Source: an uncultured bacterium
Lineage (GTDB): Bacteria; Elusimicrobiota; Elusimicrobia; Elusimicrobiales; Elusimicrobiaceae
Reading direction: 5' to 3'
DNA length: 64,000 nucleotides
NCBI GenBank assembly: GCA_949296525.1
Contig: CASFOP010000003.1
Coordinates: 146,651-210,650 of the forward strand
The notes beneath the pieces are model-generated. The model was not told the origin of the DNA, ran no database searches, and saw only the letters and a list, made by a program, of their open reading frames with translations. This document shows positions 8,204 to 16,283 of the stretch, piece by piece. Made by a program: the position numbers and the translations under genes. The stretch's first letter is position 1, and each line of letters opens with the position of its first letter.

Positions 8204-8818
8204 TTAATCCAAAACATACCAATCATGGACAGAACTTGTAGGGCTGTCCATTTTGTCCGTCCCCCCCACCAGGGCACAATAATTCTTCTTGTCCGCTTCC
8301 GAACCGCGGTATACGAAACAATAGAATTGTTTCCCGTCCACACCGGGGTTTTCTCCGGGATACCAAATAAAACCCCAAGTAGAGGTCTTGTTATCCCAAC
8401 ACTGCAGGCGGATGCCGTATTGGAAACCATACCGAAAATATTTCCCGGAAATAAATCCCTGGCTGTCCTTTGTACCAGACGCGGGACGCAAAGACACGCT
8501 GTCCCAGTTGTCCGGCATTGTTCCGTTGGCAAGCATATATTCCTCCACAGCGGGGGCCAGACTGCGCATGGTAGTCAGGCCTTCCATGCCCCGGGCTTTT
8601 ATTACCGCTTTCTCATACTGCGGCAGGGCCACGGCGGCCAAGATGCCAATGATCAAAACTACCACCAACAATTCTATCAGCGTAAAGCCGGCCCGTTTGA
8701 CGGCCGGCGAAGACGTTGAGCACAAAGGCCCCCAAACAGCCTTATAAGCAAAGACGCCTAAAACGCCTTTAGAGCGGTTTTTCTTTCTCTGATACATTTT
8801 TTGATAAATTTTGTCCAT
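8204..8818 (-). CDS. PilE-like prepilin P2 (long leader, inverted-repeat start)
   Basis: Pilin-like protein of 204 aa starting at ATG 8818 inside the inverted-repeat spacer. The leader is 44 residues (MDKIYQKMYQRKKNRSKGVL...KRAG) before the G/F site and FTLIELLVVVLIIGILAAVA. The MANG motif is altered to VEEYMLANGTMPD. The C-terminal signature is KQFYCFVYRG...KKNYCALVGG, and the protein ends in WYVLD. There is no Shine-Dalgarno; a TTG two codons upstream is in frame but less likely. It is the upstream gene of pair A. Confidence 0.85.
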   Translation of the reverse strand: MDKIYQKMYQRKKNRSKGVLGVFAYKAVWGPLCSTSSPAVKRAGFTLIELLVVVLIIGILAAVALPQYEKAVIKARGMEGLTTMRSLAPAVEEYMLANGTMPDNWDSVSLRPASGTKDSQGFISGKYFRYGFQYGIRLQCWDNKTSTWGFIWYPGENPGVDGKQFYCFVYRGSEADKKNYCALVGGTDKMDSPTSSVHDWYVLD

Positions 8819-8838
8819 ACGCAAAATTTATCAAAAAA
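8797..8838 (-). repeat. Pilin start-site inverted repeat 1 (17-8-17) with T12 promoter, P2
   Basis: The arm TTTTTTGATAAATTTTG and its exact complement flank the spacer CGTATGGA (minus strand), which contains the P2 ATG. The promoter-side arm holds a -10-like TAAATT (8825-8830). T12 (8833-8844) separates it by 16 nt from TTGCAT (8847-8852). The other arm is coding (Lys-Ile-Tyr-Gln-Lys). Confidence 0.85.
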
Positions 8839-8930
8839 AAAAAACAATGCAAGGCCTTTTAAAAATGCCACGTCAAACCACAAAAAAACGCGCGGACATA
8901 TCCGCGCGTTCTTCGCCAAAAACCGGCACC

Positions 8931-10673
8931 CTATTTTTCCGATTCTTTATACATCGGATAAAAGTACAGTCCCATAAAAACCGGATTGTCATAAAACCCT
9001 TTGACGCGGCTGCGCATGGCCCACAGACCGGTGGGATGAACGGTATAAATCTGCATGGCATCCTCATAAGCGATTTTTTGCAGTTCTTTATAGTATTTGG
9101 CGCGTTTGGCCGGATTGTTCTCTGCCAACGCTTTGGCCACCAATTCATCGGCGCGGGGATTTTGGTATCCCTGTGATTGGGAATAGCGGCCGTCGCGGTG
9201 CATAAAATTAAAGTAGAAATTATGCGGATCAGCATAATCTCCCACCCAGCCGCGGACCCAAATAGGCATTTGGCGGGCGGCGGTTTTCTCCAAGAAGGAA
9301 GCCCACATAACGCCGCGCACGTCCACCTTAAATTTCGGATTAATGGATTCCACATTGCGTTTAAGCATTTCCGCCGCCATTTGGCGCGGAAAACCGCCGG
9401 AATTGTAAGTAATGGTTAGGGCAAAGCCTTTATCCCACACCTGTCCGCCCCAGGCTTTTCGGAAATGTTCTTCGGCTTTTTTGAGGTCAAAATCATAATG
9501 CGGATCGTTTTTGTCATAGAAAACCAGGCCTTCCGGAGCGGGGCCGTAGGCGCGCGCACCGCGGCCGTTTAGACCTTCTTTGAGAAACGAGTTGTAATCA
9601 AAAGCATATTCAAACCCTTTGCGCACGTCCAAATCGGAAAAGAAGTCGGGCGGAATACCGTTGCCGTCCAGCTTGCCTGAACCGATATCCGGGTTGCCTT
9701 TGGCATTGACGTCCAGCGTAAAAAAGATGACGGGATCTGTGCGCAGACGGGGCAGATTATCGTATATGACCACCCCTTCCGTGCCTTTAAGCTGGTCGGC
9801 GTACTGGGTGGGAACCTCCGCAATATCCACGTCTCCCCCTTCCAACAGAAGGCGCAGGGTGCTCGGTTCGGTCACCGTCATCATGTGAATATTTTTAAGC
9901 CGCGGGGCACCTTCAAAATATTCTTCGTTGGCGGCCAGCTGCAGGCGGCGGCCCGAAATATCCCAACGCACCAGCTTAAATGGACCGGTGCCGTTCATAT
10001 GATCAAACAAGTAGGAAGATTGCTTTTCAAAATTGTTAAACTGCTTCCACGTTTCTTCCGTGCCGTCCCAGCCGCCGTGCGCCGCCACCCAGTTTTTGGG
10101 CACCACATAGCCCCAGCGCGCCAAAACTCCCAAAAAAGGGGCAAAGGGTTTTTTCAAACGGATAACCACATTGTCCCCCTGCACCTGCACAGCTTCCGCA
10201 GCTTCTTTAAAATCCACAATGATATTGCCTTGTTCGTCACGCGTGGAAGTATAACCCAAAATAGGCTCCAGCAGCAGGGAGGACGGGCCGCCGGACACAT
10301 CGGACAGAATAAAACGCAAAATAGAGTAACGTACGTCCTCCGGAGTCATTTCCGTACCGTCATGAAATTTAACGCCCTTGCGTATGGGAAAAGTATAGGT
10401 CAGCCCGTCTTTGGAAATCAGGCCGTTTTCCACCGTAGGCACTTGGGTGGAAAGCGAAGGCAGAAATTCCGTCATGGATCCGCCGTTAAATTTCAGCAGC
10501 GTGTCATACACATTCATCATCATACCCTGTGTTACCCCGTCATAGGAAAACACGGGATCCAGGGACTGCATTTCCCCGCCGTGGGCCATAATCAACGTAT
10601 CATTATCCTGTTTCTCCGTACAGGCACAAAGAAAACACAAGCAAACAAACCATACAAAAAAGAGTTTTTTCAT
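8931..10673 (-). CDS. Extracellular peptide-binding lipoprotein (SBP_bac_5, OppA/DppA-like)
   Basis: The solute-binding component of an oligopeptide-type ABC importer, 580 aa, the usual size. The signal peptide ends in a lipobox LCAC, so it is membrane anchored. The mature part has the family signature TYTFPIRKGVKFHDGTEMTP (about residues 85-105), then IRLKKPFAPFLGVLA and WVGDYADPHNFYFNF near the C-terminus. It overlaps the upstream C39-like peptidase gene by 4 nt (ATGA), so the two are translationally coupled. No permease or ATPase gene is adjacent. Peptide uptake fits the amino-acid fermentation implied by the vor genes. Confidence 0.9.
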   Translation of the reverse strand: MKKLFFVWFVCLCFLCACTEKQDNDTLIMAHGGEMQSLDPVFSYDGVTQGMMMNVYDTLLKFNGGSMTEFLPSLSTQVPTVENGLISKDGLTYTFPIRKGVKFHDGTEMTPEDVRYSILRFILSDVSGGPSSLLLEPILGYTSTRDEQGNIIVDFKEAAEAVQVQGDNVVIRLKKPFAPFLGVLARWGYVVPKNWVAAHGGWDGTEETWKQFNNFEKQSSYLFDHMNGTGPFKLVRWDISGRRLQLAANEEYFEGAPRLKNIHMMTVTEPSTLRLLLEGGDVDIAEVPTQYADQLKGTEGVVIYDNLPRLRTDPVIFFTLDVNAKGNPDIGSGKLDGNGIPPDFFSDLDVRKGFEYAFDYNSFLKEGLNGRGARAYGPAPEGLVFYDKNDPHYDFDLKKAEEHFRKAWGGQVWDKGFALTITYNSGGFPRQMAAEMLKRNVESINPKFKVDVRGVMWASFLEKTAARQMPIWVRGWVGDYADPHNFYFNFMHRDGRYSQSQGYQNPRADELVAKALAENNPAKRAKYYKELQKIAYEDAMQIYTVHPTGLWAMRSRVKGFYDNPVFMGLYFYPMYKESEK

Positions 10674-11629
10674 AGTTTCCTCACTAAATACGCCGCACCG
10701 CGTTTATGCATCAGCCAGGCGCGGGCAAATTCCTCGGCGTCATAAAAACGGATTACTTCTTTGGCGGTTTCGGCGGCCGGATCGGCCACCCGTATTTTAC
10801 CATTTTCCCACCCGCAAAGCAGCACCAGATGCCCCGGGGTCTGCGCCGCGGCCGCGCCGGCCAGCTCCCCGCGCTTGTAAGCCACGGTGGCCAACACCAA
10901 ACTTTGCGACGTCAAAAACTCCCCCAACTGGGAAAGCCGCTGGAAACGGGTGACAAACGCCTCACATCCCAGACGGGAGGCATAGGCCGTGTTTAAGGTC
11001 CAGTTACCGTAAATCCGCGCGCGGTCGTCATAGACGGCCGAAGCGGTTTGCAGCGGCTCGGCTTTGACGCCTAACGCCTGCAAAGCCATGGTCAGCGAAG
11101 TGGGGCTGCACAGCCGCAGCTTGTCCGTGGGCGAAACGGCCAGACACATTTGGGAAAGGGGTTTAACGGGGATTTTTAAATGACCGGAGGGCAAAATGGC
11201 GGCACAGTCGTCATATGCGGCTGCGGCGTCTGTCAGGCAGACAAATACGCGCGGTACGTCCATATCCCCGTGTAAAGTCAGGCGGAAACGATAGGCACGG
11301 GCTGAACGTTTCAACAACAGCTCATCCACCGCCAGAGACGCGTCCGCGTCCTCCTGCGGATCAAAACTGTGGTTTAACCGGACCGAATAAAACGCCAGTT
11401 TAAAAAATTTGCTCCATACGCCGCCGACAAGGACTTGCACCTCCGTCAGCAGCCAGCCGTTGGTGGCTGTATGGTAATTAACGGAAAGAATCAGCGACGA
11501 AAAATCCACCGGCGTTTCAAACGCGGGGGACACGACGGTATGAATATCTCCGTCCCCGTGGAACAAATAGCCCCGTTGAGGACGGTGCACAAACGTCAGA
11601 TACGGCAGTTTCGGTTCTGCGCTGTTCAT
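10670..11629 (-). CDS. C39-like cysteine peptidase domain protein
   Basis: A 319-residue protein. Reading frames starting further upstream run through a tRNA, so I take ATG 11629. Residues 1-150 form a beta-rich region I cannot name. Residues about 165-319 resemble the C39-like (peptidase_C39_2) fold: Cys174 in LCSPTSLTMAL, His267 in TPGHLVLLCGW and Asp283 in VADPAA make a plausible catalytic triad. No signal peptide is obvious, so it is probably cytoplasmic. The 4-nt overlap with the peptide-binding lipoprotein suggests a role with imported peptides; that is inference. Confidence 0.75.
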   Translation of the reverse strand: MNSAEPKLPYLTFVHRPQRGYLFHGDGDIHTVVSPAFETPVDFSSLILSVNYHTATNGWLLTEVQVLVGGVWSKFFKLAFYSVRLNHSFDPQEDADASLAVDELLLKRSARAYRFRLTLHGDMDVPRVFVCLTDAAAAYDDCAAILPSGHLKIPVKPLSQMCLAVSPTDKLRLCSPTSLTMALQALGVKAEPLQTASAVYDDRARIYGNWTLNTAYASRLGCEAFVTRFQRLSQLGEFLTSQSLVLATVAYKRGELAGAAAAQTPGHLVLLCGWENGKIRVADPAAETAKEVIRFYDAEEFARAWLMHKRGAAYLVRKL

Positions 11630-11643
11630 AAAAGATATAAAAA

Positions 11644-11715
11644 TCGGGGCACCCGGGCTCGAACCGGGAACCTTCCGCTCCCAAAGCGGACGCCCTACCA
11701 TTGGGCCATGCCCCG
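11644..11715 (-). tRNA. tRNA-Pro (TGG)
   Basis: Minus-strand cloverleaf with acceptor CGGGGCA/TGCCCCG, anticodon stem TCCGC/GCGGA around TTTGGGA (anticodon TGG), and T arm with GGTTCGAGCC. CCA is not encoded. Confidence 0.95.
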
Positions 11716-11751
11716 TATTTTTATTGTAGCAATTTTGCCGCCGAAACAAAT

Positions 11752-11779
11752 AAAAAGAGGCCTTTGGGGCCTCTTTTTT
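11752..11779 (-). terminator. Hairpin terminator between two tRNAs
   Basis: AGAGGCC and GGCCTCT pair, flanked by A5 on one side and T6 on the other, so it can act on either strand. It lies 13 nt past the 3' end of the CAT tRNA. Confidence 0.75.
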
Positions 11780-11792
11780 GTTAAAATTTACC

Positions 11793-11866
11793 TGCGCCCA
11801 CCAGGACTTGAACCTGGAACCCACCGATTATGAGTCGGTTGCTCTAACCGATTGAGCTATAGGCGC
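11793..11866 (-). tRNA. tRNA with CAT anticodon (elongator Met or Ile2)
   Basis: Acceptor GCGCCTA pairs with TGGGCGC, the D arm has AGCTCAATCGGTTAGAGC, and the anticodon stem ACCGA/TCGGT encloses CTCATAA. CAT could decode Met or, if lysidinylated, AUA Ile; the sequence alone does not decide. CCA is not encoded. Confidence 0.9.
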
Positions 11867-11934
11867 GGAACTGCTTTTATTATAACAAATTGCCCGCCTG
11901 TTGTGTCTGTTCTTCCTGTTTTTTGGCCGGCCCC

Positions 11935-11963
11935 TTGCGCGGCGCGGCGCGAAATGCTAAAAT
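11935..11963 (+). promoter_or_regulatory. Promoter of tRNA-Gln (and perhaps lysS)
   Basis: TTGCGC at 11935-11940 and TAAAAT at 11958-11963 are 17 nt apart, ending 11 nt before the tRNA. Confidence 0.6.
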
Positions 11964-11974
11964 ATGTATGTTGA

Positions 11975-12048
11975 TCCGGGATGGTGTAATGGTAACACGG
12001 ATGCCTCTGGAGCATTAATTCTAGGTTCGAGTCCTAGTCCCGGAACCA
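11975..12048 (+). tRNA. tRNA-Gln (CTG)
   Basis: Acceptor TCCGGGA/TCCCGGA, D arm GGTGTAATGGTAACAC, anticodon loop CTCTGGA (CTG), T arm TAGGTTCGAGTCCTA. CCA is encoded, unlike the other tRNAs in the window. Confidence 0.95.
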
Positions 12049-12059
12049 GATTTATTTGG

Positions 12060-12090
12060 GCCGCCGCCGGCGTAAGGCGGCGGCTTTTTT
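12060..12090 (+). terminator. Terminator between tRNA-Gln and lysS
   Basis: A 9-bp GC stem (GCCGCCGCC/GGCGGCGGC) over a 7-nt loop is followed by T6. Only 14 nt separate it from the lysS start, so lysS may depend on read-through. Confidence 0.85.
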
Positions 12091-12104
12091 CTTTAGAGGT
12101 CTTT

Positions 12105-13631
12105 ATGGAAAACACCGCCAAACCCGCTGAAAAACACAATAACGCGTTGGACGAAATCATCGCCCAGCGTTATGCCGAAGCCGAGGAACTCAAAGCCTCC
12201 GGCCATAACCCCTATCCCAACCGCTGTGAGAAAAAACAAACCTGCGCCAAAGCCAAAAATTCGCCCGACGACGCCGAAGTATGCACCGCGGGGCGCCTGG
12301 TACAGCTGCGCCTGATGGGCAAGGCCGCCTTTGCGCATTTGCGTGATTTCTCCGGCAAAGTGCAGCTGTATGTGGCCAAAGACAACCTGGGCGAAGAAGC
12401 CTACACCTTCTTTAAAAAACACGTCGCCGTGGGAGATTTTGTATCCGTTACGGGTCATATGTTCGTCACCAAAACCGGCGAACGCACGATTAAAGTACAC
12501 AAGCTGGATTTAATTTCCAAAGCCATTCGTCCCATGCCCGAAAAATTCCACGGCCTGCAGGATACGGAGGTGCGCTTTCGCAAACGCCACCTGGATTTAA
12601 TCGCCAATGAGGACGTAAAAGATATTTTCGTCAAACGCGCCCACATCATTTCCTCCATACGCAAAACGCTGGACGAAAAAGGATTTTTGGAAGTGGAAAC
12701 CCCCATCCTCACGCCCGACAGCGGCGGTGCGGTGGCGCGCCCGTTCCAAACGTATCACAACGCGCTGAAAATGCCGCTGCGCCTGCGCATTGCGCTGGAA
12801 TTGTATCACAAACGCCTGATTGTGGGCGGATTTGACCGCATTTATGAAATCGGCCACATGTTCCGCAACGAGGGCATAGACACCACGCATAACCCCGAGT
12901 TTACCATGATGGAGCTGTACCAGGCGTACGGGGACGTGAACACCATGGCCGATTTGTTTGAAGAAATCCTGGCCAACGCCGCCAAGGCTATCGGGGTGGA
13001 AAAAGTAACCTACCGCGGCCAGGAAATCAATCTGGTGCCGCCGTATAAACGCCTGTATATTCCACAGGCCTGGAAAGAAAAATTCGGCCAGGACATCCAC
13101 GAAGTGTTGGACGGCCGCCAGTTTAAACGCGAGCCGCTGGCCAAACTGGCCAAAGAGCAGGGCATTTCCTTCTCCGCCTCCGATCCGGACAGCAAACTGT
13201 TTGACGAACTGTTTGAAACCAAACTGCTGGCGGGATACAACTGCCCCGTCATCGCGCTGGATTATCCCACCGCGGTCAGCCCGTTCAGCAAAACCAAACC
13301 CGGCGACCCCGAAATCGTGGAACGCTTTGAAGCGTTTGTGTCCGGCAGTGAAATTGCCAACGCTTATACGGAGCTCAACGACCCCGCCGACCAATACCAA
13401 CGTTTAAAAGACCAGGCGGCCGAAAAGGCCAAGGCCCAGGGCGAAGACGCAGAAAACGCCGATATTTTGGACGGCGATTATATTGAAGCGCTGGAATCGG
13501 GCATGCCTCCCACGGGCGGCATGGGCATCGGCATAGACCGTACGGTCATGCTGCTCACGGGGCAGGACTCCATACGCGAAATTATTTTCTTCCCCACGCT
13601 CAAAAAGCTGGAAGAAAAAGAAGAAAAGTAA
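12105..13631 (+). CDS. lysS: Lysyl-tRNA synthetase, class II
   Basis: LysRS charges tRNA-Lys. The start is ATG 12105 (MENTAKPAEKHN), with AGAGGT upstream; longer frames would read into tRNA-Gln. Product 508 aa, as usual. The OB-fold anticodon domain spans about 60-180 (FSGKVQLYV). Class II motifs are motif 1 FLEVETPILTPDSGGAVARP, motif 2 FRNEGIDTTHNPEFTMME and motif 3 GMGIGIDRTVMLLTG near the C-terminus. A terminator immediately precedes it and a second follows the stop. Confidence 0.97.
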   Translation: MENTAKPAEKHNNALDEIIAQRYAEAEELKASGHNPYPNRCEKKQTCAKAKNSPDDAEVCTAGRLVQLRLMGKAAFAHLRDFSGKVQLYVAKDNLGEEAYTFFKKHVAVGDFVSVTGHMFVTKTGERTIKVHKLDLISKAIRPMPEKFHGLQDTEVRFRKRHLDLIANEDVKDIFVKRAHIISSIRKTLDEKGFLEVETPILTPDSGGAVARPFQTYHNALKMPLRLRIALELYHKRLIVGGFDRIYEIGHMFRNEGIDTTHNPEFTMMELYQAYGDVNTMADLFEEILANAAKAIGVEKVTYRGQEINLVPPYKRLYIPQAWKEKFGQDIHEVLDGRQFKREPLAKLAKEQGISFSASDPDSKLFDELFETKLLAGYNCPVIALDYPTAVSPFSKTKPGDPEIVERFEAFVSGSEIANAYTELNDPADQYQRLKDQAAEKAKAQGEDAENADILDGDYIEALESGMPPTGGMGIGIDRTVMLLTGQDSIREIIFFPTLKKLEEKEEK

Positions 13632-13636
13632 AATCT

Positions 13637-13667
13637 AAAAACCCCCGCTTTAGAGCGGGGGTTTTTA
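13637..13667. terminator. Bidirectional terminator after lysS
   Basis: CCCCCGCT and AGCGGGGG pair over the tetraloop TTAG, with A5 before and T5 after. It lies between the lysS stop and the 3' end of the decayed pilin. Confidence 0.9.
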
Positions 13668-14178
13668 AAAGCCCATGCTTTCGCAAATTTGTGCACATTT
13701 GAAATAGGTGTTAAAAACGACACCCCGCTCCGGGTTACTCCCGGCGAAGTGAAGAGGTCATAATACATACGGAACCAACTGGTTTCTTTCCCCTGCCAAC
13801 AATTTCCACCCCTACCGCTTATATGCGCCTGGGTGCTGTTATCCGTGCCGGACAAATTATCCGCACATATACCATTGGAAAAACAGATATTTCCCAAACG
13901 ACTTTTACCGAAAAGCCAAATATCCAACTCCCCGAGTCGTCCGTATAACTGCCGTTGGCCATATAATACCGCTCTTTGACTTCTCTAACGGTGTACATGG
14001 CCGGCAAAGCGCTATGCATCCGGCTTTTTAAAACGGCCGTTTCATACTGCGGCCAAGTAATGGCGGCCAGTATACCGATAATCAGTTCCACCACTAAAAC
14101 TCTATCAGTGTAAAGGTCGCCCAACATAGCTTTAGAGTGGCTTTCCCGTTTTATATATATTTTACCGCATTGCTCCAA
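13668..14178 (-). pseudogene. Decayed pilE-like gene (pair B, downstream member)
   Basis: The remains of a long-leader pilin, broken by at least three frame changes. The N-terminal block FTLIE is out of frame with VELIIGILAAITWPQYETAV because one base is missing near 14086. The frame then carries VKERYYMANGSYTDDSG and shifts near 13925 to DIWLFGKSRLG. The C-terminal two-cysteine signature survives only in a third frame as CAQICESMG around 13680. The poly-T promoter and the perfect inverted repeat are gone; only an AT-rich trace remains near 14150. It starts 26 nt after the stop of P3. Confidence 0.8.
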
Positions 14179-14204
14179 ACAGGCCCGTCCCCCCTCGCGG
14201 AAAG

Positions 14205-14717
14205 TTACAGAATCCCTTCAAAAGATTTGCACATTCGGATTCCAGTCTCCGTTCCGGACGCGCATACGATGCGCCCTGCATTACTGGTTCCGTTGTAATT
14301 ATAAAAAAAATCCAGCACCGCTTCGGCTTTTGGATGACAGGCGCTGTAAGAAGTATTAAACGAGGGGCAATACATCACCATCAGCAGGCCGCTGGGCAGG
14401 CGGGAAGAACCCAGTGAATTATCCAAAAACCAATCTTTTCCACAGGAGGCGGAGTTGGACTCCCCGTCCGGGATTTTGCAGTCCCCGGGCAACTGTATAT
14501 CCAAATCGGCCAGTTGGACGGCATATTCCCCATTAGCCATATAATACCTCTCCTGGGCCTCCTTAATAGCACGCGCCACAGGCATCATGGCCATGAAACG
14601 GCTTTTCAATACCGCCGTTTGATATTGCGGCACGGCAATGGCTGCCAAAATACCGATAATTAAAACCACCACTAATAGCTCTATTAGGGTAAATGCGGCA
14701 TTTTTCTTGTTCTTCAT
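14205..14717 (-). CDS. PilE-like prepilin P3 (short leader)
   Basis: Pilin-like protein of 170 aa. The leader is MKNKKNAA with Ala, not Gly, before the cleavage site, then FTLIELLVVVLIIGILAAIA with Glu5. Middle motif AQERYYMANGEYA. The C-terminal signature is GRIVCASGTETGIRMCKSFEG, close to the stop. There is no Shine-Dalgarno, and the ATG lies only 5 nt after the -10-like element, so the mRNA may be leaderless. The promoter has T9, the shortest tract in the window. It is the upstream gene of pair B. Confidence 0.87.
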   Translation of the reverse strand: MKNKKNAAFTLIELLVVVLIIGILAAIAVPQYQTAVLKSRFMAMMPVARAIKEAQERYYMANGEYAVQLADLDIQLPGDCKIPDGESNSASCGKDWFLDNSLGSSRLPSGLLMVMYCPSFNTSYSACHPKAEAVLDFFYNYNGTSNAGRIVCASGTETGIRMCKSFEGIL

Positions 14718-14722
14718 GCAAA

Positions 14723-14747
14723 AAGGTATCAAAAAAAAACGGGTCAA
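14723..14747 (-). promoter_or_regulatory. P3 promoter with T9 tract
   Basis: TTGACC (14742-14747), CG, nine T (14731-14739), GA, TACCTT (14723-14728): spacing 13 nt, the shortest of the set and probably weak. The ATG follows after 5 nt. Confidence 0.55.
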
Positions 14748-14818
14748 GGCGTGGTGATTAAACGGTAAAAAACACCGACAAAAAAGCAAACGGCCACGGC
14801 AAACGGCACATCTATTAG

Positions 14819-14882
14819 GTCATGCCGAACTTGTTGCGGCATATCCACCGCATAGGTCATGCTGAATTTATTTCAGCATCCC
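14819..14882. repeat. Two adjacent GTCATGC-type palindromes
   Basis: GTCATGCCGAA...GCGGCATAT (14819-14850) and GTCATGCTGAA...CAGCATC (14856-14882) are neighbouring copies of the same dispersed palindrome. The rest of 14748-15003 shows no gene. Confidence 0.6.
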
Positions 14883-15003
14883 CTCCGCTTATACATGATG
14901 CAAATCCCCGCGCCGGTGCCCGGAGAGGGGCTTATACGGAGCCGTAATTACAAAAGCGGAGCAAACTTTTGTTTGCTCCGCCGCCATAAACGATACAAAC
15001 CGT

Positions 15004-15540
15004 TTACTTCACATAATCAAACCCGGCCTGCAGGGCTTTTTTGTTCAGCTCCAGCATTTCGGGTTTGGCGCGTTTAAATACCTTTTTCATGGCGTGCACG
15101 ATGCCTTCCACTTCCACCGCACCGGTCAGTTTGCAAAACGCTCCCAAAGCAACCAAATTGGCCACGCGGGGCGAACCGACCTGCTGTGCGATTTCATTGC
15201 ACGGCACGCATACGGCTTTGATATCCGTGCGCGCGGGGCGGGAGTTAATCAGCGAGCTGTTGATAATCATCAGTCCGTCTTTTTTGAGTATCGGCTCAAA
15301 CTTCGGCAGGGACGGCTCATTCATAATAATCACCGTATCCGGTGCCGACACGATGGGCGTAAACACCTCTCCGTCCGTGACCACTACCGAGCAGTTGGCC
15401 GTGCCGCCGCGCATTTCCGGCCCGTAAGAGGGCAGCCAGCTGGCGTTCTTCTTTTCTTCCACACCCGCCTGCGCAAGCAAAATACCGGCGGAAACCACAC
15501 CTTGTCCGCCGAAACCGGCTATTCTGATTCCCTGGTACAT
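15004..15540 (-). CDS. vorA: 2-oxoacid:ferredoxin oxidoreductase, gamma subunit
   Basis: The gamma subunit of a four-part 2-oxoacid:acceptor oxidoreductase, 178 aa. It starts with the family block IRIAGFGGQGVVSAGILLAQ and has SWLPSYGPEMRGGTANCSV in the first third. It is the last gene of the delta-alpha-beta-gamma cluster and overlaps the beta stop by 1 nt (TAATG). The complex decarboxylates a 2-oxoacid with CoA and passes electrons to ferredoxin. The alpha subunit suggests branched-chain 2-oxoacids; 2-oxoglutarate is the alternative. The subunit letter varies between naming schemes. Confidence 0.85.
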   Translation of the reverse strand: MYQGIRIAGFGGQGVVSAGILLAQAGVEEKKNASWLPSYGPEMRGGTANCSVVVTDGEVFTPIVSAPDTVIIMNEPSLPKFEPILKKDGLMIINSSLINSRPARTDIKAVCVPCNEIAQQVGSPRVANLVALGAFCKLTGAVEVEGIVHAMKKVFKRAKPEMLELNKKALQAGFDYVK

Positions 15541-16283
15541 TAGTTGGCCCCCTCGTCTTTAAATACGCCCAGTGGATACTGGGTCATCATTTTGGTGCGC
15601 ACAAACTCCAGCGATTTAAGCGGGTCCACGCCCCAGTTGGTCGGGCACTGGCTGAGCACTTCCACCATGGAAAAGCCCACGCCTTTGACCTGATTTTCAA
15701 AAGCCTTTTTAATGGCTTTTTTGGCCGCCATCACATGCTGCGGCGTGTCCACCGCCACGCGTTCCAAATATTTGGCGCCCGTCAGCGCGCTGAGCATTTC
15801 GCATACGTTAATCGGCCAGCCCTGCAACAGCGGGTCGCGCCCTTTGGGGGCCGTGGTGGCCACCTGCCCCACCAGCGTGGTGGGGGCCATTTGGCCGCCG
15901 GTCATACCGTAAATGGCGTTGTTAATAAAAATCACGGTAATATGCTCGCTGCGCGCGGCCGCATGCACGATTTCGGCCATACCGATGGACGCCAAATCGC
16001 CGTCGCCCTGATAGGAAAACACAATGGCATCGGGGCGGGAGCGCTTGATACCCGTGGCAATGGCCGGGCCGCGCCCGTGCGCGCCCTGTATCATATCGCA
16101 GGCAAAATAACTGTCAGCAAATACCGCACAGCCCACCGGCGCCACGCCGATGACACGGTCGGCAATGCCCAGCTCATCTATGGCTTCAGCCATTAAGCGA
16201 TGCACAATACCGTGGCCGCAGCCCGGGCAATAGTGCATGGGGACATCGGTTAAACTTTGGGGTTTTTTAGCAATCACGGTCAT
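15540..16283 (-). CDS. 2-oxoacid:ferredoxin oxidoreductase, beta (TPP-binding) subunit
   Basis: The thiamine-diphosphate subunit, 247 aa. I start it at ATG 16283, which overlaps the alpha stop as ATGA. The sequence shows HYCPGCGHGIVHRLMAEA (substrate/TPP side), the TPP-binding stretch VFSYQGDGDLASIGMAEIVH followed by INNAIYGMTGGQMAPTT, and CPTNWGVDPLKSLEFV at the C-terminus. The CPGCGH and GDGD...N motifs are intact. It sits between alpha and gamma with overlapping stops and starts, so the subunits are translated together. Confidence 0.93.
   Translation of the reverse strand: MTVIAKKPQSLTDVPMHYCPGCGHGIVHRLMAEAIDELGIADRVIGVAPVGCAVFADSYFACDMIQGAHGRGPAIATGIKRSRPDAIVFSYQGDGDLASIGMAEIVHAAARSEHITVIFINNAIYGMTGGQMAPTTLVGQVATTAPKGRDPLLQGWPINVCEMLSALTGAKYLERVAVDTPQHVMAAKKAIKKAFENQVKGVGFSMVEVLSQCPTNWGVDPLKSLEFVRTKMMTQYPLGVFKDEGAN

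Noticed and set aside
8797..8838. Pilin inverted repeat as a chromosomal dif site
   Set aside because: Five copies with an 8-bp spacer and symmetric arms do not fit dif, which is single-copy with a 6-bp centre and asymmetric arms.
8797..8838. Pilin inverted repeat as an intrinsic terminator
   Set aside because: A hairpin with T runs exists, but it overlaps a start codon and continues in frame in five genes, so transcription must pass through it.
11964..12104. N-terminal extension of lysS reading through tRNA-Gln
   Set aside because: The frame is open only by chance; tRNA, terminator and a ribosome-binding site before ATG 12105 fix the start. The same applies to the C39-like gene and the tRNA-Pro/tRNA(CAT) genes.
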